Below, piece by piece: positions 53,634-61,627 of a stretch of DNA of 64,000 bases. How positions within the stretch are numbered: the stretch's first letter is position 1; each line of letters starts with the position of its first letter. The notes beneath the pieces are model-generated. The model had not been told where the DNA came from. It did no database searches and was given only the letters and a program-made list of their open reading frames with translations. Source of the stretch: Chryseobacterium joostei. Lineage in GTDB: Bacteria; Bacteroidota; Bacteroidia; Flavobacteriales; Weeksellaceae. The stretch is taken from the NCBI RefSeq assembly GCF_003815775.1, contig NZ_CP033926.1, forward strand, positions 3,410,001 through 3,474,000, read 5' to 3'. The translations under genes were made by a program, and so were the position numbers.

Positions 53634-53641
53634 CAAAATTA
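53634..53641 (-). promoter_or_regulatory. candidate -7 element TAATTTTG of the ABC transporter gene
   Basis: The minus strand reads TAATTTTG about 21 bases before the start. No TTG at the usual -33 distance. Confidence 0.3.
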
Positions 53642-53788
53642 CGTAAAATTAAAAGATAAGACGTTCTTAATCCTATTTTACTTTAATTAATATGTTCCTT
53701 AAAAACCCACTTTGTTACAACTGAAATGTATTACATATAATTTTATATGTTAAATACTAGAATAGATCTGATCTCAGAAAGAGACAGT

Positions 53789-53819
53789 AAAAAATAAAAA
53801 CCGCTTCAATAGCGGTTTT
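53789..53819 (-). terminator. intrinsic terminator of the M28 peptidase gene
   Basis: AAAACCGCT (53797-53805) pairs with AGCGGTTTT (53811-53819), 5-base loop, followed on the minus strand by a T-rich run. Confidence 0.8.
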
Positions 53820-53838
53820 ATGAGGTAATTTATATGAA

Positions 53839-54759
53839 TTAAAATTTCACCTGATCATTATATTTTGGAGCAAAGTTTTTAGGACTTAACTTATCCAGTG
53901 TTTTTCCAAAATTATTGATAATCTGAGTCATGTTACCAATATCCACAATGCTCATGTCATCCTTTTCTTGATGATAATGAGTTGCCTTAGACATGTCAAC
54001 CGTTGAAAATGAATGGGCAATGATTTTCTTTTTTACAAAACTTACATTATCTGAACGATAAAATAATTGTTGTTCAGAATAAGGATCAGCATTAATCTTC
54101 AATCCGTTCACTGCATTTTTATTGAACAGCTCATCAAGGTCTGAAAACCCGTCTCCTGTCATATATAAAGCATTTTTTCCCCATTGGGATTCTGTAGCTA
54201 CCATTTCAAAATTGAAAAGGGCAGTCATATTATTATAAATCTTATCAAGGTTTTTGTCTTTAGAAATAGCTCTTGATCCAAGCATTCCTTTCTCTTCACC
54301 ATTGAAGGCCATAAAAACCATTGAAAACTCAGGTGTTTTATTTTTAAAATAATCGGAAATGCCTGTCAGAGCTGTAATTCCGCTGGCGTCATCATCAGCG
54401 CCATTATAAATATTATCTTCACTGCTGTTGCTGGTTCCAATGTGATCAAAATGTCCTGAAAAAGCTAAGTTTTTCTCTGACTTGCCTTTTTTTATACCAC
54501 ACACATTGTAGGCTGTTTTTCCTTTATAGTCAAAAGGAATCAAATAAGAATTTCCGGTACAATACTCAAGATTATTTTCCTTGAAAATTGATGCTATATA
54601 ATTGGCTGCCTTGTCATTTTCAGGAGTTCCGATTTCACGGCCCTTCATTTCATCAGATGCCAGAGTTGAAATTATGGTTTTTACCCTTTCTTGTGATACT
54701 TCCTGTGCAAAAGTACAGATGGAGAAAAGTGATAGAGTGAGATAAGTAATTTTTTTCAT
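53839..54759 (-). CDS. exported M28 family metallopeptidase
   Basis: A 306-residue zinc aminopeptidase-like enzyme with a signal peptide ending near CTFAQ. Metal ligands are in FSGHFDHIG (His), NGADDDASG (bridging Asp) and NGEEKGMLGS (catalytic Glu-Glu), with further ligands in NFEMVATE and ATHYHQEKDD. It likely removes N-terminal residues from peptides in the periplasm or outside. Confidence 0.92.
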   Translation of the reverse strand: MKKITYLTLSLFSICTFAQEVSQERVKTIISTLASDEMKGREIGTPENDKAANYIASIFKENNLEYCTGNSYLIPFDYKGKTAYNVCGIKKGKSEKNLAFSGHFDHIGTSNSSEDNIYNGADDDASGITALTGISDYFKNKTPEFSMVFMAFNGEEKGMLGSRAISKDKNLDKIYNNMTALFNFEMVATESQWGKNALYMTGDGFSDLDELFNKNAVNGLKINADPYSEQQLFYRSDNVSFVKKKIIAHSFSTVDMSKATHYHQEKDDMSIVDIGNMTQIINNFGKTLDKLSPKNFAPKYNDQVKF

Positions 54760-54870
54760 TGCTTTACAGTTAATTATATGATCTGTCGTGTACTTTATAA
54801 AAAAGTTGCATGAATATATATAAATAAATTAAATAATTCTTTGAAGCTTTTTCTAACCTTGATGAATAGG

Positions 54871-54901
54871 CAAAAAAAAACAGCTCCAAAAAGGAACTGT
54901 T
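54871..54901 (-). terminator. intrinsic terminator of the DUF4293 gene
   Basis: AACAGCTCC (54879-54887) pairs with GGAACTGTT (54893-54901), one G-T pair; on the minus strand a run of nine T follows. Confidence 0.8.
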
Positions 54902-54925
54902 CTTACTCAAAAAATCGTTGTAAGG

Positions 54926-55315
54926 CTATCGAAGTCTGTCTACAGATTTTACGAGCCTCTCATCTTTGCGGATATATACGTTTGCAATAAGCAGACATAT
55001 TACCGCGATCAATGGGAAAATCGGCTCAATACCCTTCTCAGGAAATTGAATTCCTCCGGATAAGTTTAGTAACCAGTACGCCAATACACCAATCAACAAA
55101 GCGTTTATAATGATGCTGATGGTATTCAGCAAAATTTGTCTTTTTCGGTTTTTGAAACTAAAAATACTTAATGCCCCAATAATTACAAGGACTATGCATC
55201 CTATATTTAATACGGGAATACTGTCAGAAATGACCGCATCCTGTCCTGTTATAAAAAGGAAAACAGCAGATAAAACTGCTAGTAAAGTCCATATGGTTTG
55301 TATTCTCTGTAACAT
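54926..55315 (-). CDS. DUF4293 family membrane protein
   Basis: A 129-residue protein with four hydrophobic helices. It starts MLQRIQTIWTLLA and ends with the charged IRKDERLVKSVDRLR, both typical of DUF4293. The family is restricted to Bacteroidota and is commonly divergent from rho, as here. Function unknown. Confidence 0.87.
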   Translation of the reverse strand: MLQRIQTIWTLLAVLSAVFLFITGQDAVISDSIPVLNIGCIVLVIIGALSIFSFKNRKRQILLNTISIIINALLIGVLAYWLLNLSGGIQFPEKGIEPIFPLIAVICLLIANVYIRKDERLVKSVDRLR

Positions 55316-55333
55316 TGAATATTAAATTCTTGG

Positions 55334-55363
55334 CAAAAATAACATAAATTTTGCACAATTCAA
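55334..55363 (-). promoter_or_regulatory. DUF4293 promoter, TTG-N19-TATTTTTG
   Basis: On the minus strand TTG (55361-55363), 19 bases, TATTTTTG (55334-55341). Its -33 and spacer overlap those of the rho promoter on the other strand. Confidence 0.55.
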
Positions 55364-55380
55364 AAATAAGTGTAGATTTG
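55350..55380 (+). promoter_or_regulatory. rho promoter, TTTG-N19-TAGATTTG
   Basis: TTTG (55350-55353), 19 bases, TAGATTTG (55373-55380). It predicts a leader of about 75 bases before the rho ATG, which could allow autoregulation. Confidence 0.6.
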
Positions 55381-55459
55381 CATTATACAATGTACTTGAA
55401 AACAAAAGTCACCGGACTTACTTTTCTTACTCACAATTAATTACATTTTTACATTAAAT

Positions 55460-57274
55460 ATGTTTAACATAGAAACGTTAAGGTCAAAATCCGTAACGGA
55501 ACTGACTAAAATCTTAAAGGATTTAGGCGTTAAGGTCGCAAGAAACAGCAACGAAAATGATAAAATCTTTGCAATTCTTGATTTTCAGGCTTCCAACCCT
55601 AAAGTGTCAAAAGATTATTTCAACGCCACGGAAACCAGCACCAATACTGAAGAAGCTACTGCAGAAAAAACTGCAAAGGCTCCGGTAAAAAAAGCTGCCA
55701 CAAAAAAAGCTCCAGCAAAACCGAGAGTTACTGCAAAAGCACCGACAGAAACAATAGAAGAAGAAAAAGTAGAGGACAAAACGCCGGTTGCTGAAGAAAT
55801 AAAAGCTGAAGAGCCTAAAGCGGAAACAGTTCTGGCAACAGAAGAAGTATCTTCCGCAACCAATTCAGCTAAAAAGAAAAGAAAGAGAGTTCCACCTACT
55901 AATACAGGTAACACCGAAATCTCTCAGGAGAAACCAGAAGCTCCTAAAAACACAGAATCTCAAGAGCCTGCTCAGGCGGAAGAAAAGCCAAACAATCCTC
56001 AACAACAACAGGCTAACAGGTCTCAAAAAGGACACAATCACCCGCAGAACAGCGGAAACCAACATAAAAATCAAAATCAACACCAAAATCCTAATCAAAA
56101 TCAGAACAGACATTCTGAAAAGACAGAGGAGCATGCTGACCATAAAAAAGAATTTAGTTTCGATGGAATGGTAAGTATTGAAGGGGTGCTTGAAATATTA
56201 CCTGATAACTATGGATTCCTGCGTTCTTCAGATTTTAGCTATATCTCCTCTCCAGATGATGTGTATGTTTCTACAGCACAAATCAGAAACTTTGGTTTAA
56301 AAACCGGAGATACAGTTAAAGGAATTGTAAGATTGCCTAAAGAGGGTGAAAAATATTTTTCATTATTAAAACCTACGGAAGTTAACGGACGTGATCTTGC
56401 GTTTATTAAGGATCGTGTTGCATTTGAATATCTTACGCCACTTTTCCCGGAAGAAAAATTCAACCTTGCAGGAAGCGAATCTACGGTTTCTACAAGAATT
56501 GTGGATTTATTTGCTCCAATTGGTAAGGGACAAAGAGCAATGATTGTTGCACAGCCTAAAACAGGTAAAACAATGTTGCTTAAAGATATTGCTAATTCTA
56601 TTGCAGCCAACCACCCGGAAGTATACATGATGGTTCTTTTGATCGATGAACGTCCGGAAGAGGTTACTGATATGGAAAGAAGTGTAAATGCAGAAGTTAT
56701 TGCCTCTACATTTGACGAAGCAGCTGAAAAACACGTGAAAGTAGCGAACCTTGTTCTTGCAAAAGCACAGAGAATGGTTGAATGCGGACACGATGTTGTT
56801 ATTCTATTAGACTCTATCACGAGATTAGCAAGAGCTTACAATACAGTAACACCTGCATCTGGTAAGGTTCTTTCTGGTGGGGTAGATGCAAACGCACTTC
56901 ACAAACCAAAGAGATTCTTTGGAGCAGCAAGAAAAATTGAGGGGGGAGGTTCCCTTACCATTATAGCAACAGCTCTTATTGATACAGGTTCTAAAATGGA
57001 CGAAGTAATCTTTGAAGAATTCAAGGGTACGGGTAACATGGAACTTCAATTAGACAGAAAAATTGCTAACAGAAGAATTTATCCTGCTATTGATCTGGTT
57101 ACATCCAGTACGCGTAGAGATGATCTTCTTCTTGATGAGTTGACTTCTAAGAGAATGTGGATTCTGAGAAAATATCTTTCTGAAATGAATCCTGTAGAAG
57201 CAATGGAATTTGTAGATAAGAACATCAGAGGAACTCTTAATAATGAGGAATTCCTGATGTCTATGAATAAATAA
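55460..57274 (+). CDS. rho: transcription termination factor Rho with a long disordered insert
   Basis: A 604-residue hexameric RNA helicase that ends transcription. An N-terminal Rho_N helix bundle (3-45) is followed by about 175 residues without fold (57-230): first Lys/Ala/Pro/Glu-rich, then Asn/Gln/His-rich ([17 protein letters not shown]). The OSB RNA-binding domain (about 234-305, [15 protein letters not shown]) and the RecA-like ATPase (Walker A AQPKTGKT near 370; [20 protein letters not shown]) are intact. E. coli Rho is 419 residues, so the extra length is the insert. Similar inserts are known in Bacteroidota Rho. Confidence 0.95.
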   Translation: MFNIETLRSKSVTELTKILKDLGVKVARNSNENDKIFAILDFQASNPKVSKDYFNATETSTNTEEATAEKTAKAPVKKAATKKAPAKPRVTAKAPTETIEEEKVEDKTPVAEEIKAEEPKAETVLATEEVSSATNSAKKKRKRVPPTNTGNTEISQEKPEAPKNTESQEPAQAEEKPNNPQQQQANRSQKGHNHPQNSGNQHKNQNQHQNPNQNQNRHSEKTEEHADHKKEFSFDGMVSIEGVLEILPDNYGFLRSSDFSYISSPDDVYVSTAQIRNFGLKTGDTVKGIVRLPKEGEKYFSLLKPTEVNGRDLAFIKDRVAFEYLTPLFPEEKFNLAGSESTVSTRIVDLFAPIGKGQRAMIVAQPKTGKTMLLKDIANSIAANHPEVYMMVLLIDERPEEVTDMERSVNAEVIASTFDEAAEKHVKVANLVLAKAQRMVECGHDVVILLDSITRLARAYNTVTPASGKVLSGGVDANALHKPKRFFGAARKIEGGGSLTIIATALIDTGSKMDEVIFEEFKGTGNMELQLDRKIANRRIYPAIDLVTSSTRRDDLLLDELTSKRMWILRKYLSEMNPVEAMEFVDKNIRGTLNNEEFLMSMNK

Positions 57275-57295
57275 ATTTAATTATTGTTAAAGTAG

Positions 57296-57328
57296 AAAGC
57301 GCGAATCTCTGGATTCGTGCTTTTTATT
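57296..57328 (+). terminator. intrinsic terminator of rho
   Basis: AAAGCGCGAATC (57296-57307) pairs with GATTCGTGCTTT (57312-57323) with one G-T pair, then TT and further T. Confidence 0.8.
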
Positions 57329-57426
57329 TTGAAAGCTTAAATGTTTGAGAATAAAAAATATTTAAAATTTAATTCATTCTAAATCAATGTGTCAATGTTA
57401 AAGATTTATTAAAGTAATGCCCAATC

Positions 57427-57458
57427 TTTGATAATAGCTTAAATATTGGCTAATTTTG
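57427..57458 (+). promoter_or_regulatory. sod promoter, TTTG-N20-TAATTTTG
   Basis: TTTG (57427-57430), 20 bases, TAATTTTG (57451-57458), about 25 bases before the ATG. This is one of the best -33/-7 matches in the window. Confidence 0.65.
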
Positions 57459-57483
57459 GGTTATAACATTAAAAATAAAGATT

Positions 57484-58080
57484 ATGTCATTTGAATTACC
57501 AAAACTAGGATATGCATATGATGCATTAGAACCAACTATCGATGCAAAAACTATGGAGATCCATTATACAAAGCATCACCAAGCGTATATTGACAATTTA
57601 AATAAAGCAATAGAAGGAACTGACTTAGCAGGGAAAACGATCGAGGAGATCTGCCAGACAGGAACTGATAAGCCAGCTGTAAGAAACAATGGTGGAGGAC
57701 ACTTCAACCACTCTTTATTCTGGGTAATTTTAACTCCAGGAGGAAGCAAGGAGCCGGTAGGAAACGTAAAAGCTGCTATTGAAAACTATGGAGGTCTTGA
57801 AAAATTCAAAGCTGATTTTTCTGATGCTGCTAAAACAAGATTCGGTTCAGGATGGGCTTGGTTGGTAAAGAATGCTGACGGTTCAGTATCTGTTTCTTCT
57901 ACTCCAAACCAGGATAACCCATTAATGCCTGTAGCAGACGTTAAAGGAACTCCGGTTTTAGGATTAGATGTTTGGGAGCATGCTTATTACTTAAACTACC
58001 AAAACAGAAGACCTGATTACGTTTCTGCATTCTTCGATGTAGTAAACTGGGATAAGGTAGAAGAATTATTCAACAAATAA
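57484..58080 (+). CDS. superoxide dismutase, Fe/Mn family
   Basis: A 198-residue cytoplasmic enzyme that converts superoxide to peroxide and oxygen. Metal ligands are His27 (EIHYTKHH), His76 ([11 protein letters not shown]), and the Asp and His of [13 protein letters not shown] (about 163 and 167). The Gly-rich GGGHFNH before the second ligand is more like manganese enzymes than iron enzymes, so Mn or cambialistic use is likely. No signal peptide. Confidence 0.93.
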   Translation: MSFELPKLGYAYDALEPTIDAKTMEIHYTKHHQAYIDNLNKAIEGTDLAGKTIEEICQTGTDKPAVRNNGGGHFNHSLFWVILTPGGSKEPVGNVKAAIENYGGLEKFKADFSDAAKTRFGSGWAWLVKNADGSVSVSSTPNQDNPLMPVADVKGTPVLGLDVWEHAYYLNYQNRRPDYVSAFFDVVNWDKVEELFNK

Positions 58081-58100
58081 TTTTCAACTATTATAAAAAT

Positions 58101-58130
58101 AAAAGGTTCAGAATTTTCTGAACCTTTTTT
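58101..58130. terminator. bidirectional terminator after sod
   Basis: AAAAGGTTCAGA (58101-58112) and TCTGAACCTTTT (58117-58128) are exact complements, with a T-run; it lies between sod and the converging von Willebrand A gene. Confidence 0.85.
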
Positions 58131-58150
58131 CGTATGAATGCTTTTAAAAT

Positions 58151-59656
58151 TTATCTTTTAATTACTTTCTGTGTAAAGACTTCATTTCCTGAACTTACTT
58201 TTACAATGTATGTATTAGATGGCAGTGAATGAATATTAACAGCCACTTCCTTTTCATTACTGAAAGACTTTTCAAGAACAATCTTACCATTGATGTCATT
58301 AACCTGTACTGATCCTGAACGTACTTTATCAAGCGATACTACAAATACGCCATTATTCGGGTTGGGTGAAACCTGAATGTTTTTCTGCTGAATTTGTTCT
58401 TTAAGCATAGATTTCGTGTTGTTAGGATCTGCATTAAGATCAATACGGTAATATTTATCTGAAGGTTTGATCATTTTAGCAGGGATAGCAACCGGAGGAG
58501 TATCTATCTTTAAGTTCCCGGTACAGTACATAAAGTCATATGGTAAATAACTAAGATTGTTTTCAGCATGAATTCCCTCATTATTCCCTCCTAAAGAGTA
58601 CACCATCTCAACGATGAATTTATATTGCCCTGAAGGTGGGTTGGTTAAGTCTGACTGATTGATGGTAAACTCAAACTCATTAGGGTTAGGGAAATTAACT
58701 GCCGAAGAGGTTGGGTATACTGTACTTGTTGCTATGTCTAAAAGAGATATCTCAAAGTTGACGATATTTGCGCCCATAGGGATGGCATAGTTTCCATTTA
58801 CATGTAACGGGAAGCTTGTCACTTCTTTGCAAGAACGCACTTGGTAAGTAAATTCAAGGCTTCCTGTGTTCATTTTGCATATACTATTACTTAAATCAGT
58901 TATTTCAGTATTGGTTAAAGTAAAATTGGTCTTATTCAAATAAAATCTAGGAAGTAGATTATGATCCGGATCATCATTGTATTGTTCAATAGGTCCGTTA
59001 TATGAGCCTCCGCGGCTCGCGATGTTGGCAGCTGCTTCTATATAGGGTGAATAGTCACTTACATGCACTACAATAAACTTTGCATTTCTGTCCATTTTAA
59101 ATTTTGTAAAGGCTGCAAAAGCATTATCCTCATGCAGTCCGTTTGGAGGAGTGAAGTTAACCAAATAAGAACCACTGCTCAGATTACCATTGGCTCTTTC
59201 GCCATCAGAGAACAAGACGATTACTAACGGTCTCTCACGATGTTTGTCCAATGTTTTTTGATTACTTACAATATCAGGATTAGGGTAGTGATCAAGAGCA
59301 GATCCTATTAAATTCACTGCATCATGGAAATGATCGCCGTTTTTTAATCTTCTTGAGAACGTTTGAGCTGTTGCCAGATCATTGGTGAAATTAGATTCTA
59401 TATAGATTCTTGGAACAGAAGGAGTCATGTCCTTATAGTCGGTTCCATAATGTACTACAGAAACCCGATTGTCGCGATTGCATTTTAAAACCTGCTCCAT
59501 AAGTTTCATGGTGGAAACGGTCATTTGATTAAAAGCTACATCACTGATAGAGCCACTATTGTCTAGACAGAAAATAATATCACTTCCTGATTGTGAGTAG
59601 AGTGGTTTCCAGGATAGTAAAATTGAAAATAAGATAAGCTTAAATGTATTTTTCAT
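58151..59656 (-). CDS. secreted von Willebrand factor A domain protein with T9SS sorting tail
   Basis: A 501-residue secreted protein. After the signal peptide (about 1-21) the vWA domain (27-235) has the metal-ion-dependent adhesion site DNSGS (32-36 region) and IVLFSDGERANG. A beta-rich middle part (about 270-395) is followed by a T9SS type A tail (VSPNPNNGVFVV to the end, VFTQKVIKR). It is likely a surface adhesin or matrix-binding protein. No ligand can be named. Confidence 0.9.
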   Translation of the reverse strand: MKNTFKLILFSILLSWKPLYSQSGSDIIFCLDNSGSISDVAFNQMTVSTMKLMEQVLKCNRDNRVSVVHYGTDYKDMTPSVPRIYIESNFTNDLATAQTFSRRLKNGDHFHDAVNLIGSALDHYPNPDIVSNQKTLDKHRERPLVIVLFSDGERANGNLSSGSYLVNFTPPNGLHEDNAFAAFTKFKMDRNAKFIVVHVSDYSPYIEAAANIASRGGSYNGPIEQYNDDPDHNLLPRFYLNKTNFTLTNTEITDLSNSICKMNTGSLEFTYQVRSCKEVTSFPLHVNGNYAIPMGANIVNFEISLLDIATSTVYPTSSAVNFPNPNEFEFTINQSDLTNPPSGQYKFIVEMVYSLGGNNEGIHAENNLSYLPYDFMYCTGNLKIDTPPVAIPAKMIKPSDKYYRIDLNADPNNTKSMLKEQIQQKNIQVSPNPNNGVFVVSLDKVRSGSVQVNDINGKIVLEKSFSNEKEVAVNIHSLPSNTYIVKVSSGNEVFTQKVIKR

Positions 59657-60024
59657 AATTTACAGATTTTAATAATGTTAATTAATGAATTGATTTAAAG
59701 CTTTATCCGGTATTTGGATTTTTAGAATAGGTGAAAATGAGGGCATGGGTAAAAAGCACGCCATAAGTAATGAGTGTTTCATGGTTTTAATTTTTGTTAT
59801 TAGGTTATTATTCACTGAAAAATCATAATTCAGTGATATACAAATATAATTAAAACCCAGTCTAATATTTAAATTATTTTTAGTTATTAGCTTATTTCAA
59901 AATTTATATCTCTGTTTATTATGCTTTTTATTAATAAATATAATGCGGGTGCCTTTTGATAGATTATCAATTTAGTAATAATATTAAAATAAAAAAGCAC
60001 TCTGATTAGAGTGCTTTTCTGTAT
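59657..60024. other. 368-base gene-free region upstream of the vWA gene
   Basis: AT-rich. It holds the endonuclease terminator (59991-60018) and a short minus-strand frame of 34 codons (59678-59782) that looks signal-peptide-like but is not well supported. No clear TAnnTTTG promoter for the vWA gene was found. Confidence 0.5.
59991..60018 (-). terminator. intrinsic terminator of the endonuclease-family gene
   Basis: AAAAGCACTCT (59993-60003) and AGAGTGCTTTT (60008-60018) form an 11-bp stem with a 4-base loop; on the minus strand the stem is followed by further T. Confidence 0.85.
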
Positions 60025-61224
60025 TTATTTTTTTATGTATTCTTTCTGAATTACAGAAACCGCTGGGAAGTGGTCACTGTATCCACCAGTAAATCTGTCT
60101 CCGTCCCAAGAACGTAACGGGTATCCTTTCCATTGTCCTTCCTTGTTTACCAAATAAGCCGGAGCGTAGATCTCAGCTTTATATATGCTATAGGTAGGGG
60201 TTATTTTTTCTGGAGAATAAAGGTTTCTTGAAACAATGATCTGGTCAAATAAGTTCGGAGCATCTCTATAAGCTAAAGAAGCTACACCTGCTTTATATAA
60301 TTTATACATTAAGTTATAATAAGGAGTCTTGTCAGACAGTTCACTTGGATCACCCACTGCAGCTAAGTGTTTCTTTAAGCTTGGGCTTACCGGATCATCA
60401 TTGTAGTCACCCATTGAGAATAACTTAATTCCTGGATTTTCAGCGGTTACCTTGTCCATTTCACTTTTCAGGACAGTAGCGGCAGTATTTCTTTTTGCAA
60501 GGGAAATAGCTTCTCCACCTCTTCTGGATGGCCAGTGGTTCATAAAGATCCCTACTTTTTCCCCATCCAATAAACCTATCGCAATGACAATATCTCTGGT
60601 ATATTCTCTTTTTCCGTTTTCATCATAAATTTTGATTTCCTTTTTGTAAGAATCCAAAACTGAAAATCTTCCTTTCTGATAAATAATGGCTACATCAATT
60701 CCTCTTGAATCATAAGAATTGAAATGTACAATTCCATAATTGCTTTTTGCCAATGCCGGCTGCTTGATAAGATCTTCAATAACCTGTCTGTTTTCAACCT
60801 CAATCAATCCGCAGATTGCAGGATTGTCATTGGTGTATTGTCTTCCAAGTTCTGATATAACCTTAGCTTCATTCGCTAATTTTTGGTTATAATACTTTGA
60901 GCCCCATCTTTTAGGGCTGTTGACTGTAAAGTCTTCAGATAAGAATTGTTTTCTGATTACTTTTTTTCCAATCAATAGATCATCACTCCATTCTCCTTTA
61001 TAATCTTCTGTTGTTTCAAGATATTTCAGGGAATCCACGGGTACACTTCTGTGAAATTTAGGATTGGAACGAGGTAGTGTTCCATCAATATAATCTGCAG
61101 AAGGAATTGTATCCCAAAGGTTTTCTACGTTTAGGAATGCGACAGCTGCTCTTTTTACCTGCTTCTGCTGTGAGAAAGCGGAACCAAAGCAAAACAAAGC
61201 GGCAATGATTAAATATTTTTTCAT
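60025..61224 (-). CDS. exported endonuclease/exonuclease/phosphatase family protein
   Basis: A 399-residue protein with a signal peptide (FCFGSAFSQ). The EEP fold is shown by FLNVENLWDTIPS (metal Asn-Glu), CGLIEVENRQV (Glu), FMNHWPSRRGG (His-Trp-Pro-Ser), GDYNDDPVSPS (Asp-x-Asn-Asp) and the C-terminal SDHFPAVS (Asp-His). Such exported enzymes are DNases, phosphodiesterases or sphingomyelinase-like phosphatases; the substrate is unknown. Confidence 0.9.
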   Translation of the reverse strand: MKKYLIIAALFCFGSAFSQQKQVKRAAVAFLNVENLWDTIPSADYIDGTLPRSNPKFHRSVPVDSLKYLETTEDYKGEWSDDLLIGKKVIRKQFLSEDFTVNSPKRWGSKYYNQKLANEAKVISELGRQYTNDNPAICGLIEVENRQVIEDLIKQPALAKSNYGIVHFNSYDSRGIDVAIIYQKGRFSVLDSYKKEIKIYDENGKREYTRDIVIAIGLLDGEKVGIFMNHWPSRRGGEAISLAKRNTAATVLKSEMDKVTAENPGIKLFSMGDYNDDPVSPSLKKHLAAVGDPSELSDKTPYYNLMYKLYKAGVASLAYRDAPNLFDQIIVSRNLYSPEKITPTYSIYKAEIYAPAYLVNKEGQWKGYPLRSWDGDRFTGGYSDHFPAVSVIQKEYIKK

Positions 61225-61627
61225 ATTCTTAGTATATTCAAAAAATTGAGGGGGTAAAATTACTAATTTTATATAAGAATAAAGATTAAAATGATCTGAG
61301 TTTAGTTTAAGAAAAGGTTAAGAATGAGTTGAAATGCCCAATAAAAGGTGCTGGAGGGTGTTGTTTAGTTATAGATTGGATTTTATTCACTATTAAGAAA
61401 TGGGCTGTTTCCTATGAGATTCACAATTTCTATTGTGATTGTTTTGTTGCTTTCGTAAGATGATCTTTCATTTTTTGTGATTGATTAAAAATTGTACTTT
61501 TTTTTAGGATAATGGTGGTAGGTTAAGAAAAATTAATAGAATAAATAACTAAAAATGTTTGAGTTAATGAAAATAGTCCTAAATTTGTTGCCCCTTAAAT
61601 AAAGAAGGAGTTAAAAATAAGTTTATT
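61225..61627 (+). other. 403-base region upstream of the TonB receptor
   Basis: No credible gene. It contains a 7-base inverted repeat TCACAAT-TTCT-ATTGTGA (61421-61438) and the receptor's promoter (61558-61587). Between them is AT-rich sequence without recognised structure. Confidence 0.55.
61558..61587 (+). promoter_or_regulatory. promoter of the TonB receptor, TTTG-N18-TAAATTTG
   Basis: TTTG (61558-61561), 18 bases, TAAATTTG (61580-61587), about 40 bases before the ATG at 61628. Confidence 0.6.

Noticed and set aside
55615..56143. Two minus-strand open frames inside rho
   Set aside because: They are antisense to the low-complexity insert of Rho; long open frames are expected there from repetitive codons.
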